DNA of 64,000 nt, taken from positions 7,167,100-7,231,099 of the forward strand of contig NW_024044459.1 of assembly GCF_014851395.1 (NCBI RefSeq), written 5' to 3'. This DNA is from Micropterus salmoides (taxonomy: Eukaryota > Chordata > Actinopteri > Centrarchiformes > Centrarchidae). The notes under the pieces were generated by a model, which saw nothing but the letters and a program-made list of their open reading frames with translations, was not told the DNA's origin and ran no database searches. The position numbers and the translations under genes were made by a program. This document shows positions 47,919 to 57,802 of this stretch, piece by piece; the first letter of the stretch is position 1, and every line of letters starts with the position of its first letter.

Positions 47919-48778
47919 GCAGCTGTGTGCTGGCTTTTTTTTTTTTTTTTTACTGGACTCCAAAATCTAGCTCATTTTACGTAGTTTTAAACTGGATAGC
48001 TCAAGTACATTTTCCTGCGTACAAAAGTAAAAATTTATGAGAAAACACAGATTGACGTATCAAAATTCTTTTGATAACTTTTGATCGGCGACGTCCACAG
48101 ATGATCCTGCCAAAGTTTCAGGTCGATTGGCGAAACCGCCTGGGACGAGATTGCAACAATAGGTTTTAGAGCAAATAGATAAAAAGTCAGAGTACAGTAC
48201 TGAAAGAAGGTCGACTCTAAACGAAGCCGTTTTCGAAATAATTGCAAAAAGGCAAAGTTGATTGTTATAGCGCCACCATGAGGTCTATGAGGAACTTTTT
48301 CTTTCTTCTTTTTTTTTTTTGCCTGAGCAGTGGGTGGAATTTGCAACCTACTAGCCAATTTTGGTGAGTTTTCGTCCAGCAGTTTTTGCTGCCCAAACAC
48401 TTTTAGCGGAGAGAAAGAAGAAAGAAGAAGAAGAAAAGAAGAAGAAAACCAATAGGGCCCCAGAAGCTTCGCTGCTTGGATCCCTAAAAACTGGACCATC
48501 AACATGTGGTAAAAGGTGTCTGAGCCCTTCACATCGGTCCCTCACAGATACAAACAGCCTAATCTTGTGTTTAGTGTTACTTGCTCATCATACTTCTTTG
48601 AATGACAAAATCTGTCCATTAGGACCTAAAAAACAGTGTTACGTAAACAATCCATGGAAATTGACTGTCTGTTGTCACACATCATTCAGGAAACCCATAC
48701 AAATAAAAGAGAAGAATATTTGCTATTCAGAGCTGAAACTAGTCTCTCCCAACACACAGGCGCCCGGCCGTTCAAGTG

Positions 48779-48850
48779 GCCGTGATCGTATAGTGGTTAG
48801 TACTCTGCGTTGTGGCTGCAGCAACCCCGGTTCGAATCCGGGTCACGGCA
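48779..48850 (+). tRNA. tRNA-His-GTG: tRNA-His(GTG), G1 form, anticodon-stem C-to-T variant
   Basis: Unit 20, second position. 'gtggctgcag' replaces 'gtggccgcag', so the last anticodon-stem pair becomes G-U. The anticodon GTG is kept. Confidence 0.92.
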
Positions 48851-49080
48851 GCAGCTGTGTGCTGGCTTTTTTTTTTTTTTTTTTTACTGGACTCCAAAAT
48901 CTAGCTCATTTTACGTAGTTTTAAACTGGATAGCTCAAGTACATTTTCCTGCGTCAGGCCCCATACTTTCCGACTAACCTATCATTTGACCGGCGCCCCC
49001 CACATATGTCTATGACAAACGAGACCACTGCCGTTTGTAATCACTGAGGACAAAGCGGGTCTCACGTGCTCAAGTGCGCA

Positions 49081-49153
49081 GGGCTAGTGGTGCAATGGAT
49101 AAAGCGTCTGACTACGGATCAGAAGATTCTAGGTTCGACTCCTGGCTAGCTCG
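49081..49153 (+). tRNA. tRNA-Arg-ACG: tRNA-Arg(ACG), C11T and C23A variant
   Basis: Unit 20. It combines the D-stem change of unit 17 with that of units 18-19, leaving a weak D stem. Confidence 0.85.
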
Positions 49154-49224
49154 TTGTGACCTTTAGCTTGTAAATCACTCAAGCTTCAACTGCAACATTC
49201 TGTCTCTATATACTGTGAATCAAA
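49154..49224 (+). repeat. Partial unit at the right edge of the array
   Basis: The 71 bases after the last Arg gene match the start of the other units up to 'tactgtgaatcaaa'; homology stops at 49224. Confidence 0.9.
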
Positions 49225-49385
49225 ATCCATAGGCGAAACTGCTTGGAACGAGTTCGCAAAAATAGGTCACATAATTTAACATTTTTAGAGCAGAAGAAAG
49301 AAAGAAAGAAAGAAAGAAGTTGAATAATCAGAACAAAAACAATAGTGTCCCAATTGCTTTGCTGCTTTCATCACTATTTAGGTGT
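49225..49385 (+). mobile_element. Diverged dispersed copy of the His-module repeat
   Basis: 'ggcgaaactgcttggaacga' followed by 'gttcgcaaaaataggt' matches the module's 'ggcgaaaccgcctgggacga' and 'gtttgcaacaataggt'. Then comes an AGAA-rich tract, then 'caatagtgtccc…gctttgctgctt' matching 'caatagggcccc…gcttcgctgctt'. Intermediate sequence is missing. It is a dispersed-element copy outside the array that begins at the array edge. Confidence 0.7.
49287..49319. repeat. (AAAG)n microsatellite
   Basis: Several GAAA repeats inside the diverged module copy, corresponding to its purine tract. Confidence 0.85.
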
Positions 49386-49421
49386 AGCTGAAGAGAGTGA
49401 AATCTGTATTCATAACCACAA

Positions 49422-49457
49422 TTAAGGTGACTGTCGCAATCGAGACAGTCACCTTAA
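49422..49457. repeat. Perfect 14-bp inverted repeat with an 8-nt loop
   Basis: TTAAGGTGACTGTC (49422-49435) and GACAGTCACCTTAA (49444-49457) are exact reverse complements. It could be two abutting ends of a small DNA transposon or a hairpin-end relic. Confidence 0.85.
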
Positions 49458-50739
49458 ATCAAAATAGATTGCAACAATACTGGTCAGTGGTGCTCTTGTT
49501 GTATGGTAGAGCTTCCTCTGAATCAAGAAAGCACAGCTTTTCACGATGTCTATTTCTTTCCCACTGTTGCAGAAATGTCTTCATGGAACAGTGTAGTTTT
49601 AATTTTCTGGTTTATTATTCTCCGAGAAGACTCATGTTCTGTGTACAGTACATACAATTTCATTAGTTTTGTGCCCTTTTGTGTACAGCCTGTTTCTTTC
49701 TAGTCTGAGTTTCTTTGACTCTGTTTTTATCTTTTCTGCTGCCATGAATTACCACAACCTGTATAGTTGCTGAATAACATTTCCTCCTTGCATCAAAATT
49801 TTAACTGTCGAACTGTAGAACTTGTGAGATTTTACTCCATTATTCTCATGTGTTGTGACCTGCAAATGCAAGATTCAGGACTCTGGCTGATATAGTTTGA
49901 TAGGTTTAAATTGTACACACAAGCAACACAAGCAGTGGCAGAGTCCAAGTAAATCTTAAAAGGAACAGAAAATCCAAACAGAGAAAGATCCAAAAACTCA
50001 AACACAAATCAGATAAACAGGGCCCCGGCAACTGATATTTTTGTTTAAGCGTTTTTCATTATTAATTGCATAGTCTGAATGTGTGTTGACAGCATTTCAT
50101 TAAATACGATATATAGATGTCTAAAACTTTACAGTCAGTTAAAACCTAGACACATTTTTCATTGCAAAAAGGCTCAACTACTGAGTCAGACTGTGACTTT
50201 ACAGTCACAGGTCCACGAGTAAACCGTTTCTTATATTTGAAACATATTTTCATCTTCAGGGAGCCGATTGCCACCGGCATTTTGTGCCTTCATGTTACAG
50301 CTGAATAAATTTAGCCTATTTAAAAATCTAATGTAGCCTAATAGGACTAAAGGAGAATTCCAGCACTTTATTCCAGTTTGGTAAATGATGAATGAGCAAC
50401 ACTGTATAAAATGTAGTATTGTTAACGCCTTGATCCTTCCTCTACTCCTGCCTTTTAACATAAATAACTTATCATGGTCTGCGTTGGCACGCATTCGTAT
50501 TTCTAGCTCCACCTGATTAAAACGCAGGCTCTGCTCTTTATTTACCCGTTGCCATGGTGAATCGTAGTATCAGAGCTCCACTAATGATGGATTTTTTTTC
50601 ATTGCATGCGCTTCCATCAGGTTCAATATACTCAGATTTGATTGAACTAATTCTGATCAGCTGTTCGCCTCTGGGCGTGGCAGGGCTGAAATCATGAATG
50701 AAACTACTCCAATCCTATTGGCGTTGCTAGAACGGTAGT
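49458..50739. other. No gene recognised
   Basis: AT-rich sequence with short chance frames (up to 93 codons) that lack family motifs. From about 50540 the sequence may already belong to the outer end of the DIRS-like element. Confidence 0.5.
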
Positions 50740-50835
50740 GTGTGACGGCGTAACTGGAGGCGTATATAAGCACGCCAGCACACCTGACACATTAGCTCTT
50801 TGCTATGAAGCAAGGCACTCCAGGCAGGGCGAGGT

Positions 50836-50927
50836 GTGGCCGACCGACGCAGTGTCTCGTTCCCCTTCTCGGGGAACAAGGGTTACATACGTAAACCGAG
50901 ACGTTCCCCTTTGAGGGAACTCGAACT
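50836..50927. repeat. GC-rich hairpins of the DIRS terminal region
   Basis: GTTCCCC-TTCTC-GGGGAAC and GTTCCC-CTTTGA-GGGAAC are separated by about 35 bp, with the near-palindrome 'gggttacatacgtaaacc' between them. Confidence 0.75.
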
Positions 50928-51022
50928 GCGTCCGTGACGACACTATGGGAACGCAGAATACCCACTATTCCACGCCGAAGCCCCCGCCTGCCCCCCAGCG
51001 TGCAAAAAACCTGTAGGCATGA

Positions 51023-51481
51023 CTAGGAGGAGAGCACACGGGTGCCGGGTGCAGAAGGAAGGTCCAGAATGTAAAACCGGATGAAAGTGTGAGGAGTGGC
51101 CCAGCCAGCTGCCTCACACAAATCCTGGAGCGAAGCCCCTGAGAGGAGGGCCCTAGAGGCCGCCATGCCTCTCGTAGAGTGCGCCCTCATGGCCATAGGT
51201 GAAGGCAAACCGCGCACCTGATAGGCCAGGGAAATAGTCTGAACGATCCAGTTGCTGATCGTGTGTTCAGAAGCGGGGAGCCCAGCCATGGGGGACCCGA
51301 AACACACCAGCACCTGGTCTGCTTTCCTCCACTGGGAGGCCTCAGTGTAAATACACAGTGCTCTGACCGGGCAGAGCAGATGAAGTCTCCCATCCTCCGC
51401 CGTCACATGAGGTGGGGGATGATGGCGGAGTGCGGCGCCTGATTGGGAATGAAGCCCAGTGAGCAGACAATGAAACCTCAC
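51023..51481 (-). pseudogene. DIRS tyrosine recombinase, C-terminal domain (partial)
   Basis: A 152-codon open frame keeps the catalytic core of a tyrosine recombinase: the H-x-x-R box in 'MRAHSTRG' (H101, R104), the Trp/His position in 'AAGWATPHTFIRFY' (W127) and the nucleophile Tyr (Y137). 'LCPVRALCIY' near residues 37-45 is also typical of DIRS recombinases. The N-terminal part, with the first catalytic Arg, is lost or in another frame upstream of 51481. The enzyme family joins circular DNA copies into the genome. This piece alone cannot be active. Confidence 0.8.
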
Positions 51482-51540
51482 TCAGCAGCCTCCCAGTGAA
51501 CAGCACGAACCTAGCCTCAAAGACCAACAGGGAATCCAGT

Positions 51541-53819
51541 ACTGAGATGACTCACACAGAGCTTTATTATGGACAACATTACTTTTGCTAACCCGCTAAC
51601 TGTAGCTTATCTGCCTGGATCTGTAGCTTATTAGCTCGGGCCGGTTAGCCGTGCTGCCAGCAGTTCTATTAGCTTACTCAGCCCCAGGGTGCCAAGAACC
51701 AAATCCGGCAAGAAAACCACCTCTGTACTGTATTCCAGGCAGGCAAACTGGCCTCTGTCGGTCTCAGAGGCTGTGCTCGGCCCTGGTCCAGTGTTTACTC
51801 ACTGAGAGCTGGAACTAGTCAACACTGAGTCTGTGTTCTGACTCCTTTCATTGTCTGTGCTGGTAGTAATACTTATGTTGATGTTGCACATATTTGACTG
51901 TAACATGTTGTTTATTTTATATTGTATTGCAGTTTTACAACCAGGATTTCAGTAAAGAAAACACTCAACCTGGAGTCAAGACTAGACTGGAGTCTTATTG
52001 TTGATGTTTGCTATCTGTCTAACAATACTGGGACGTATCTGCCATGACAGAATAGTCTGCAATATTGCATGGGGGCGTAAAAACCACGCCAATGCTCGTC
52101 TGAGGACCATAGACTGTAGCCTGTCTAAAAAAATAGAGGAAAATTTCTGCTTAAAGTAATCCCTATGAGTAATTAGTAGATGCCCCTACTCGACTTCCAC
52201 AAACTTCTACAGAAAATTGCAGCACTGAAAACCAAAATCCACCAGAAGTGAACGTAGTTACAACTGTTATCTATGGAAATTACACTACTTTACCATGGAC
52301 TCAGTGGACAAGAGCATGCTAACACATGGCTAATTAGCACCAACAGAAACAGGAGAGCTATGTACCGGCTAATAAATCTAAAAGTGGTAGTCCTCCCAGG
52401 AACTCTCTAGCTGCAAAGCCTAAGAGTAAATAATTTCCCTGGGAAATTGGAGGATGATTAACAGGCAGAGCCCAGCGCCCTGAGATTTGTACACAAATCG
52501 TGGTCAGCTGCGAATGGGAGTGGGAGCAACAAACCTCCCCAAAAGTGTGCACCTGGAGAACATACTTTCACTTTGAAAGTATTTTGACTTTGCCTCAACA
52601 AGTCATGAGTAAAATTGTATTGCATCTGTAACCTATTTTACTTCCTAAATCACTCGTCTGTTCCCTTCGCCAAGGACACGAGACAAGGGGAATCAAAACA
52701 AGATCAAGACATAACACAGTAGAAACCTTGAGGGAGAGCCACCTCAGCCCCCTTCCTGAGCTTTGATCATGGGAGATGTCAGAGCTAAAAGGAAGAGTTT
52801 CCAGCCCCCTCACCAACAACCACCAGTGAGGATTCACTTTCTTCACCACCCCAAACCCCATCCAGGTTACTCTGCTCCTTCCTCGCCCTAGTCCAGTCCC
52901 CTAAACCCCACATTTGTCACAGTTACGCCCCACCCCCACCATCACAATTTTTAACTTAGAATTGAGAAATATAAGTCCTTATCTCCAATAACAATAATAA
53001 TGCATGTTCCATGTTTGCTACTGTCAGCAGGCTAACAAACCGTCCTGTCAGTATACGCTGAACTTTTATCTGCCAGGGCCTGCAGTGAGTTTGCCTTCTA
53101 CTTCACTGACAATTTTTTTTAAAAAGGCAGTCATTGTCTCCATTCCAGGTACAGATTATGTGCTGTGCTTGTGTCCACTTAAAAGGCAGGGCAGGCAAGT
53201 TGTTTCTAAAACACTTTGTCATATTTGTTGAAACTGTCTTTATACACCAATACATATTAAAACGTTAGCTGCTCTGAAAAAGAGAGTATAGAAATCAGCT
53301 ATGAACTGAACAGGACAGCCCTTTTCCACTTTATCACCTTGACCATGCTGAAACAGGTTGCACACTTTTTATTTTATGTTTTTACCTGATTTTAAGTCCT
53401 GCAGGCTCTCGCACCACAGATTGGAAGAGAGGTATATCAATATCAATATATATTTTTCAATAATCAATACACTATTGTTGGTCAAACAGCATCATTAAGC
53501 AAAAACTAAAGAAAACTTTCAACAATGTTAACATCAGCGTCGGTGTCGATAGTTTGTTTACTGTTTTCTTCTTATCTTATAACGCAGATTTGCCGTGATA
53601 TTTCTCTCGCTTCCGGGCTTCCCCAGGTAACCCCCGTGTTTCATATCATACCGCTATGAACTGTGGGCAATTCTCTCAGACAAGGTTTGCAGACATGGGT
53701 CTAAAAAGAGCTCAAAATGTCCACGAGAGAGCCCTCGTGCACTTGACGGTTTGACAGTGGGACAGCCCTAAGCCCTCATGGACTCCCGGGAACGCGCCTC
53801 AAAGTCTGCGAGTCTGTGA
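51541..53819. other. No gene recognised
   Basis: Mixed sequence without a convincing coding frame. A run near 51900-51990 (pyrimidine-rich 'tttatattgtattgcag' followed by a 'caaccaggatttcagtaaag' block) looks like an acceptor plus terminal exon, but nothing supports a gene around it. Confidence 0.45.
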
Positions 53820-54400
53820 GGGTGGACATTGGGATTGGGCCTGGAGCCCAATACCAAGTAATACCCAGGCCGATACCAATACTTTTTACATATTTTATTT
53901 CTAGTTTAATGTGACCTCCCCCCTCCCATTTCTGTATTTATGAGAGAAATAAAGAGTAGGCTGTAGCCTTACCAATTCAAAATAATAGCTGCATAATGAC
54001 AAGACATCAAAATACTGTCATATTCTTAAATTATAATGAAAATATCCTGTTCAGAACTGCCGCTTCATAACATCATCCTATTATTGTGACAGACTTAATC
54101 TCAGATGGTTAGCGAAGTTTGCGGTGTTGCCAAAGTATTTCACTGTCTTTGCACACACATCACACACACACACAGCCTCATTATTACCTTCACAGCTAAA
54201 ATACAGCCAGACGTGACTGTTTTTACAGTCAGCCAGTGTCAGTATTCAATCACGGGAAATGTGAAGGTCTGCAGCGACTCACTTCAAAGAAGTTCCGTCA
54301 CAGAGCCGTAGCGCAAGCATGACTTTGACAGGCGGAAGGAAAAGTAGTTCCTATCAACCGAGTATAATTAGACTTGGTGACAGTAAGATACTTATGATAA
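53820..54400. mobile_element. Possible dispersed repeat (DNA-transposon type)
   Basis: 'ggagcccaataccaagtaat' and 'ggccgataccaatactt' contain a short repeated 'ataccaa' motif that I associate with dispersed fish repeats. No transposase is seen and the family is not certain. Confidence 0.3.
54151..54174. repeat. (CA)n microsatellite
   Basis: 'gcacacacatcacacacaca' and a few more repeats. Confidence 0.9.
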
Positions 54401-55193
54401 AACACACACTCACTCCAAATGACTGAGTTTAGATATCGATCCTTTTATATGAGTATCAATCCTAGAGCAGGAAACGTTGGTATCACAAATCCGCACATCA
54501 CTACTGACATGTATTTTACTTTGAATATCCTGGACTCCACTATGTTTGTAAGTGTGCTCGCCTTAAATCTTTGAACTGAATCTGAATCAGCCTTGTGTCC
54601 AGCATTTGGGTCCTCTAACCTGCTCACCCAACCACGCAACCTGACACAATGATGGTGACAACTGAGGTATCCCAAGGGGCTGAAAAGTTACACCGTGGTC
54701 GCTTTATTTCTGCTGGACAGGTAATCTGGCTTTTATCATTTTGATTGTAATTTGTTACTTTCATTGCTAGCCAACGTAGCTACCTACTTAGCATACAGCT
54801 AACGGCAACTAGGAGTGCAGGCTGGTGGAGCGAGCCACAGTAGAGATGAATTATATGTAACTGCAGCTGAGTTGGCTGAGAGCTGTGTTTGCCGATGCTG
54901 ACATTAGGTAAGACAATGTAGGTTTAGTTGGCGCCAGTTTAGGTTTTCACCACCTAAATTTATTTTTATGCTATGTTTACACCTAACGTTTTCTTTACCT
55001 TGTATTTAATCTATTTGTGTGATTATTTTGTGTCTGCAGGTGTTGTTTGACTGTATGTTACTCTACAAATGTGGTGATGAAGCTGTGTGTTCTTGTAGTT
55101 ATGAGAAAGACATGTCAACGTAAGTGTACATAAACAACGCTGGCTAAAGGTCCACAAGTATTTGCGTTTCTGGTCTATAAGCTACTGATAATA
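54401..55193. other. No gene recognised
   Basis: No extended reading frame with family motifs and no RNA gene. Nothing else is supported. Confidence 0.45.
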
Positions 55194-55660
55194 TAGTTTG
55201 AAATTGTTCACTGCAAAATTTTTCGTTGTGAATTTACAATAAATAATTGGATAAATTTTGCATGATTTTCACAGTAAGGATTACAGCAATATACTGTGAA
55301 ATATACTCACAGCAATTTACTGTAATTTTATATCTGTGATATTACAATGCATTGTTGTAAAAGCACAACTGTATACTGTAACTTCACAGCTTCAATGACA
55401 AAGGAATTACTGTGATATTACAGTACATTACTAGGGAATTACAATTTTTTGCTGTACATCATTACAACAAGGCCCTGTACTTTTACAGTGTGTACTGTGA
55501 AAGTAATGTACAAGTTGACAATAATTTACTGTGAATTTACAATGTGTACTGTGGAGGTCATGCTAAAATTTTCCAGTAACTTACTGTAAAAGTAATGCAG
55601 ATGAAGCTTCCATTTACTGTGAATTTACAATCATTGTACAATTAACTCCCTCCCCCCAAC
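55194..55660. repeat. AT-rich dispersed repeat of TTACTGTRA-type motifs
   Basis: About 470 bp made of recurrent 'tactgtgaatttacaat', 'ttactgtaattt' and 'actgtgatattacag' words in both orientations. Related wording is found at 63620-63870. The internal symmetry suggests a non-autonomous element or a decayed minisatellite. Confidence 0.6.
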
Positions 55661-56792
55661 AAATAACTTTGAGGTAAATTCAATGTTAGCCCAATGGCAT
55701 ATTTATTAACAAATAAATATTTATCAATGTACAGCAGATGCCAAGAACTTCAAGAGTTCAAGAAATTCAACTTTCTAGTCATAAAAGCCATCTTAAAATG
55801 CAGAAAATGCGGAGAAATTGTGCAAACTTGCAATTCAACTACCTGTTTCACAATTCAACTATTCATCAAGCTGTGTCACAATAACAGTAATGGACAGGAT
55901 GGGAATGAGGCCTTCATGGCAAGATAAGAGAGCAAGGGAGAGAGCGATGAAGGAATGTCTTAAAGGGGTCAGGTCTCATTACATTATAATGAGTCCACAT
56001 GCAACAGCATTGTGTAAAAATCTTGTAGTGCAAAGTTGTCTTGAAAAATTACAAAAAGAACAAGGCTACTCAAAACTGAGCCTGACAACTACCGCTGCAA
56101 AAAAAAAAAAAGGGTGCTCACATGAGGTGTTCATTGTTGTCCGCTTCTTGGTCTTTGAGCCTCTTTCAGGAGTGATGCCCAGGAAGCACCTGTTAATAAG
56201 CAAAGATAGTTTCAGGTTTAAATAGACTTACAGTATGTATTGCAGACAGCATTTATCAAGGTGTGCTTTTTGCTGTGCTTTTTCCCCACATCAAACCCTA
56301 ATAGATTTATAATCCAAACTTGTTAGATCTACTCTCACCATAATTTTTTTTTAGCTATTTTTAGCCAAGGTGCCTCAGGTTAGGTTTGCCTGAGGCAAAG
56401 TGGTTGATTTTCTACTATGAGAGGCCATATCAACGTGCGCCGCCACTGAAATGCATATTCACGCAATTGGCCAGTTGGTAAATTAAAACCAAAACCTGTA
56501 GAAAGTATGACAAACACATCCTTTTCAATTAAGGGCTTGAGAGCATTTTATTCTGCTTTTAAAGAAAATTTCATCTACTTCATTCAATACATTTGCATTT
56601 CGCAATAGACGTTTCAAAATCATCATTACATAGCCTGCCCCAAAACAAAATAAATAGCTGTGATTGGACCGGCAGGTATTTGTCAGCATAACGTGTAGAA
56701 AACCAGACTGATCTGCAGAGCAAAATTGAATGAGTTTGCGAGATCAGGATGGTCTTACCAGGCTAGCCTCAGGTACCTTGTTTGTCAGCATT
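55661..56792. other. No gene recognised
   Basis: Short frames at 55694-56225 have no family motif and cross an A-run at 56100-56112. It may contain the far 3' end of the minus-strand pseudogene. Confidence 0.45.
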
Positions 56793-57037
56793 TTAGACCT
56801 CAAGACAATCATTGAGTTGGAAGCCTGTACTATAATGTGAATTAAGATTAAATGTGATCTTTATAAAATACCTTTGAATGAACTCCAGCGTCGACGATCC
56901 AGCGGCAGGATACTCAAGGTTGAAGACGTAAGACGTGCTGAAGAAAGCAGCTACTCCGTGTAAAAAGAAAGGGTGTGGGCCCATCACGACATGTCCCTCG
57001 ATGGATATAAGCCATCCAGAGGGCTTCATCATGTCAC
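56793..57037 (-). pseudogene. Last exon, GWLISIEGHVV…STLEFIQR
   Basis: Acceptor 'atttcag' before 57037. It codes GDMMKPSGWLISIEGHVVMG and YVFNLEYPAAGSSTLEFIQR, then about 20 less typical residues to a stop at 56793. A 'caaag|gtatttta' site near 56873 could be a further donor. Confidence 0.7.
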
Positions 57038-57215
57038 CTGAAATGAACAGATACAACATTTTGTGTTCTGCTTAAGATACAAAGGGCTATACAAATGTAA
57101 TTCTTAAATGTAATTATAATTATAATTATTATTATTTATTGTGGTCATGTAGATTTCTAGAATGAAAAGAAAATAATGAGTTAGAAATGTCGATACTAGA
57201 TCAAAGTAACATTAC

Positions 57216-57282
57216 CTTGAATGATCAAGCAGGGGGTGCTGGGGAGTTCTGCAGTATTGACGTCCACAGCAGTGGCACATGG
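57216..57282 (-). pseudogene. Small exon, ATAVDVNTAELPSTPCLII
   Basis: 67 nt bounded by 'ttacag' and 'gtaatg'. Phase 0 in, phase 1 out, which fits both neighbours. Confidence 0.7.
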
Positions 57283-57428
57283 CTGTAACATAGTTAACAC
57301 ACAATAGCATGGATTTAGGATAAAGGATAAATGTTGTTCATTGGTCAGAGGTAGTAAATCATGCAAGGTAAATGTTGATAATGTAATCACTCATTTTTCA
57401 TTTTAAATATTTGAATAAAAAATCTTAC

Positions 57429-57802
57429 ATCAACTTCAAGCATCAAACTCTCTTTCGGCTCTTTGAAGTACAACATTAGAAGCAGCACGATGCAGGCAGC
57501 CTTGTTAGAGTCTGGATCATAGCAGGCCAGAACATCACGGATCTTGGGGTTGTCCAGTGTTGCACAGTAATCCAGGATGGTCTGTCCTCGTCGACTAATT
57601 GCCTCCTGTAGCTTCTGAAGGACATCGACGTCCGTCAGGAGGCCAAAGTGTGAGAATAGGCATTTCTGAGAGAAGAGAAATGGCCATTCCTATTCGATCT
57701 CAGACATCGCTGGAGCAGGCACTTTGTTAAGGTATTTCCGCAGGATGACGTATGTCTTTTCCATCATTGGTTCTGCTCTCTCTGCCCAACTCATTCCTTC
57801 CT
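57429..57802 (-). pseudogene. Exon with LLTDVDVLQKL and YDPDSNKA blocks; internal stop
   Basis: Acceptor 'tacacag' before 57802, donor 'gtaaga' after 57429. It reads AEPMMEKTYVILRKYL, a TAG at 57690-57692, then EWPFLFSQKCLFSHFGLLTD and DPDSNKAACIVLLLMLYFKE. Apart from the stop, the frame is open over about 120 codons. Confidence 0.75.

Larger units (their letters stand above)
46646..49153 (+). repeat. Array unit 20 (long type, two His)
   Basis: 2508 bp; last full unit. Private changes include 'gataattgtgg' and 'gggacgagattgc'; it lacks the CGGTG insertion. Confidence 0.97.
2787..49224 (+). repeat. 46.4-kb tandem array of tRNA-His/tRNA-Arg units
   Basis: Twenty head-to-tail units plus two partial edges carry 56 tRNA genes, all on the plus strand. 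The distance between successive tRNA-Arg starts is 2495, 2502, 2507, 2507, 2508, 2507, 2507, 2506, 2507, 2512, 3433, 2502, 1579, 2507, 1567, 2500, 1584, 1584 and 2508 bp. The three size classes differ by multiples of about 930 bp, the length of a module ending in one extra tRNA-His. The left edge falls six bases before the end of a tRNA-Arg (AGCTCG at 2787-2792). The right edge falls 71 bases after the last tRNA-Arg. Units between about 9.3 and 31.6 kb are almost identical to each other by eye; the first units and those after 35 kb carry more differences. Tandem tRNA clusters are known in vertebrates (the Xenopus tDNA repeat, zebrafish chromosome 4), but I do not know of a description of this particular His/Arg unit. 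Confidence 0.97.
50740..51540 (-). mobile_element. DIRS-like retrotransposon, 3' part with terminal repeat
   Basis: The block reading 'gtatataagcacgccagcac', then 'gttccccttctcggggaac' (7-bp stem), 'gggttacatacgtaa' and 'gttcccctttgagggaac' (6-bp stem) is the terminal region I recognise from fish DIRS-type elements. It adjoins a tyrosine recombinase ORF on the minus strand. DIRS elements use a recombinase instead of an integrase and have inverted or split terminal repeats. The rest (gag, reverse transcriptase, RNase H, methyltransferase) is missing; the copy is cut near 51540. Confidence 0.75.

Noticed and set aside
8542..48918. Recurrent ORFs of 60-204 codons inside the units (for example 11045-11659 plus, 10719-11216 minus)
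   Set aside because: They run across tRNA genes, poly-T and AGAAG tracts, have low-complexity Lys/Glu or Phe/Ser runs, match no family and change length between units with single-base indels.
2787..49224. CRISPR array or bacterial repeat
   Set aside because: Units are kilobases long with eukaryotic tRNA genes and no spacer/repeat alternation; the surroundings are vertebrate.
2787..49224. tRNA-derived SINE array
   Set aside because: The tRNA genes are full, with correct acceptor stems and discriminator bases; SINE heads are normally diverged, and there is no SINE tail with flanking duplications per copy.
55694..56225. Overlapping plus-strand ORFs of 77 and 135 codons
   Set aside because: No recognised motif, one contains an A-run coding poly-Lys, and no splice or promoter support is seen.
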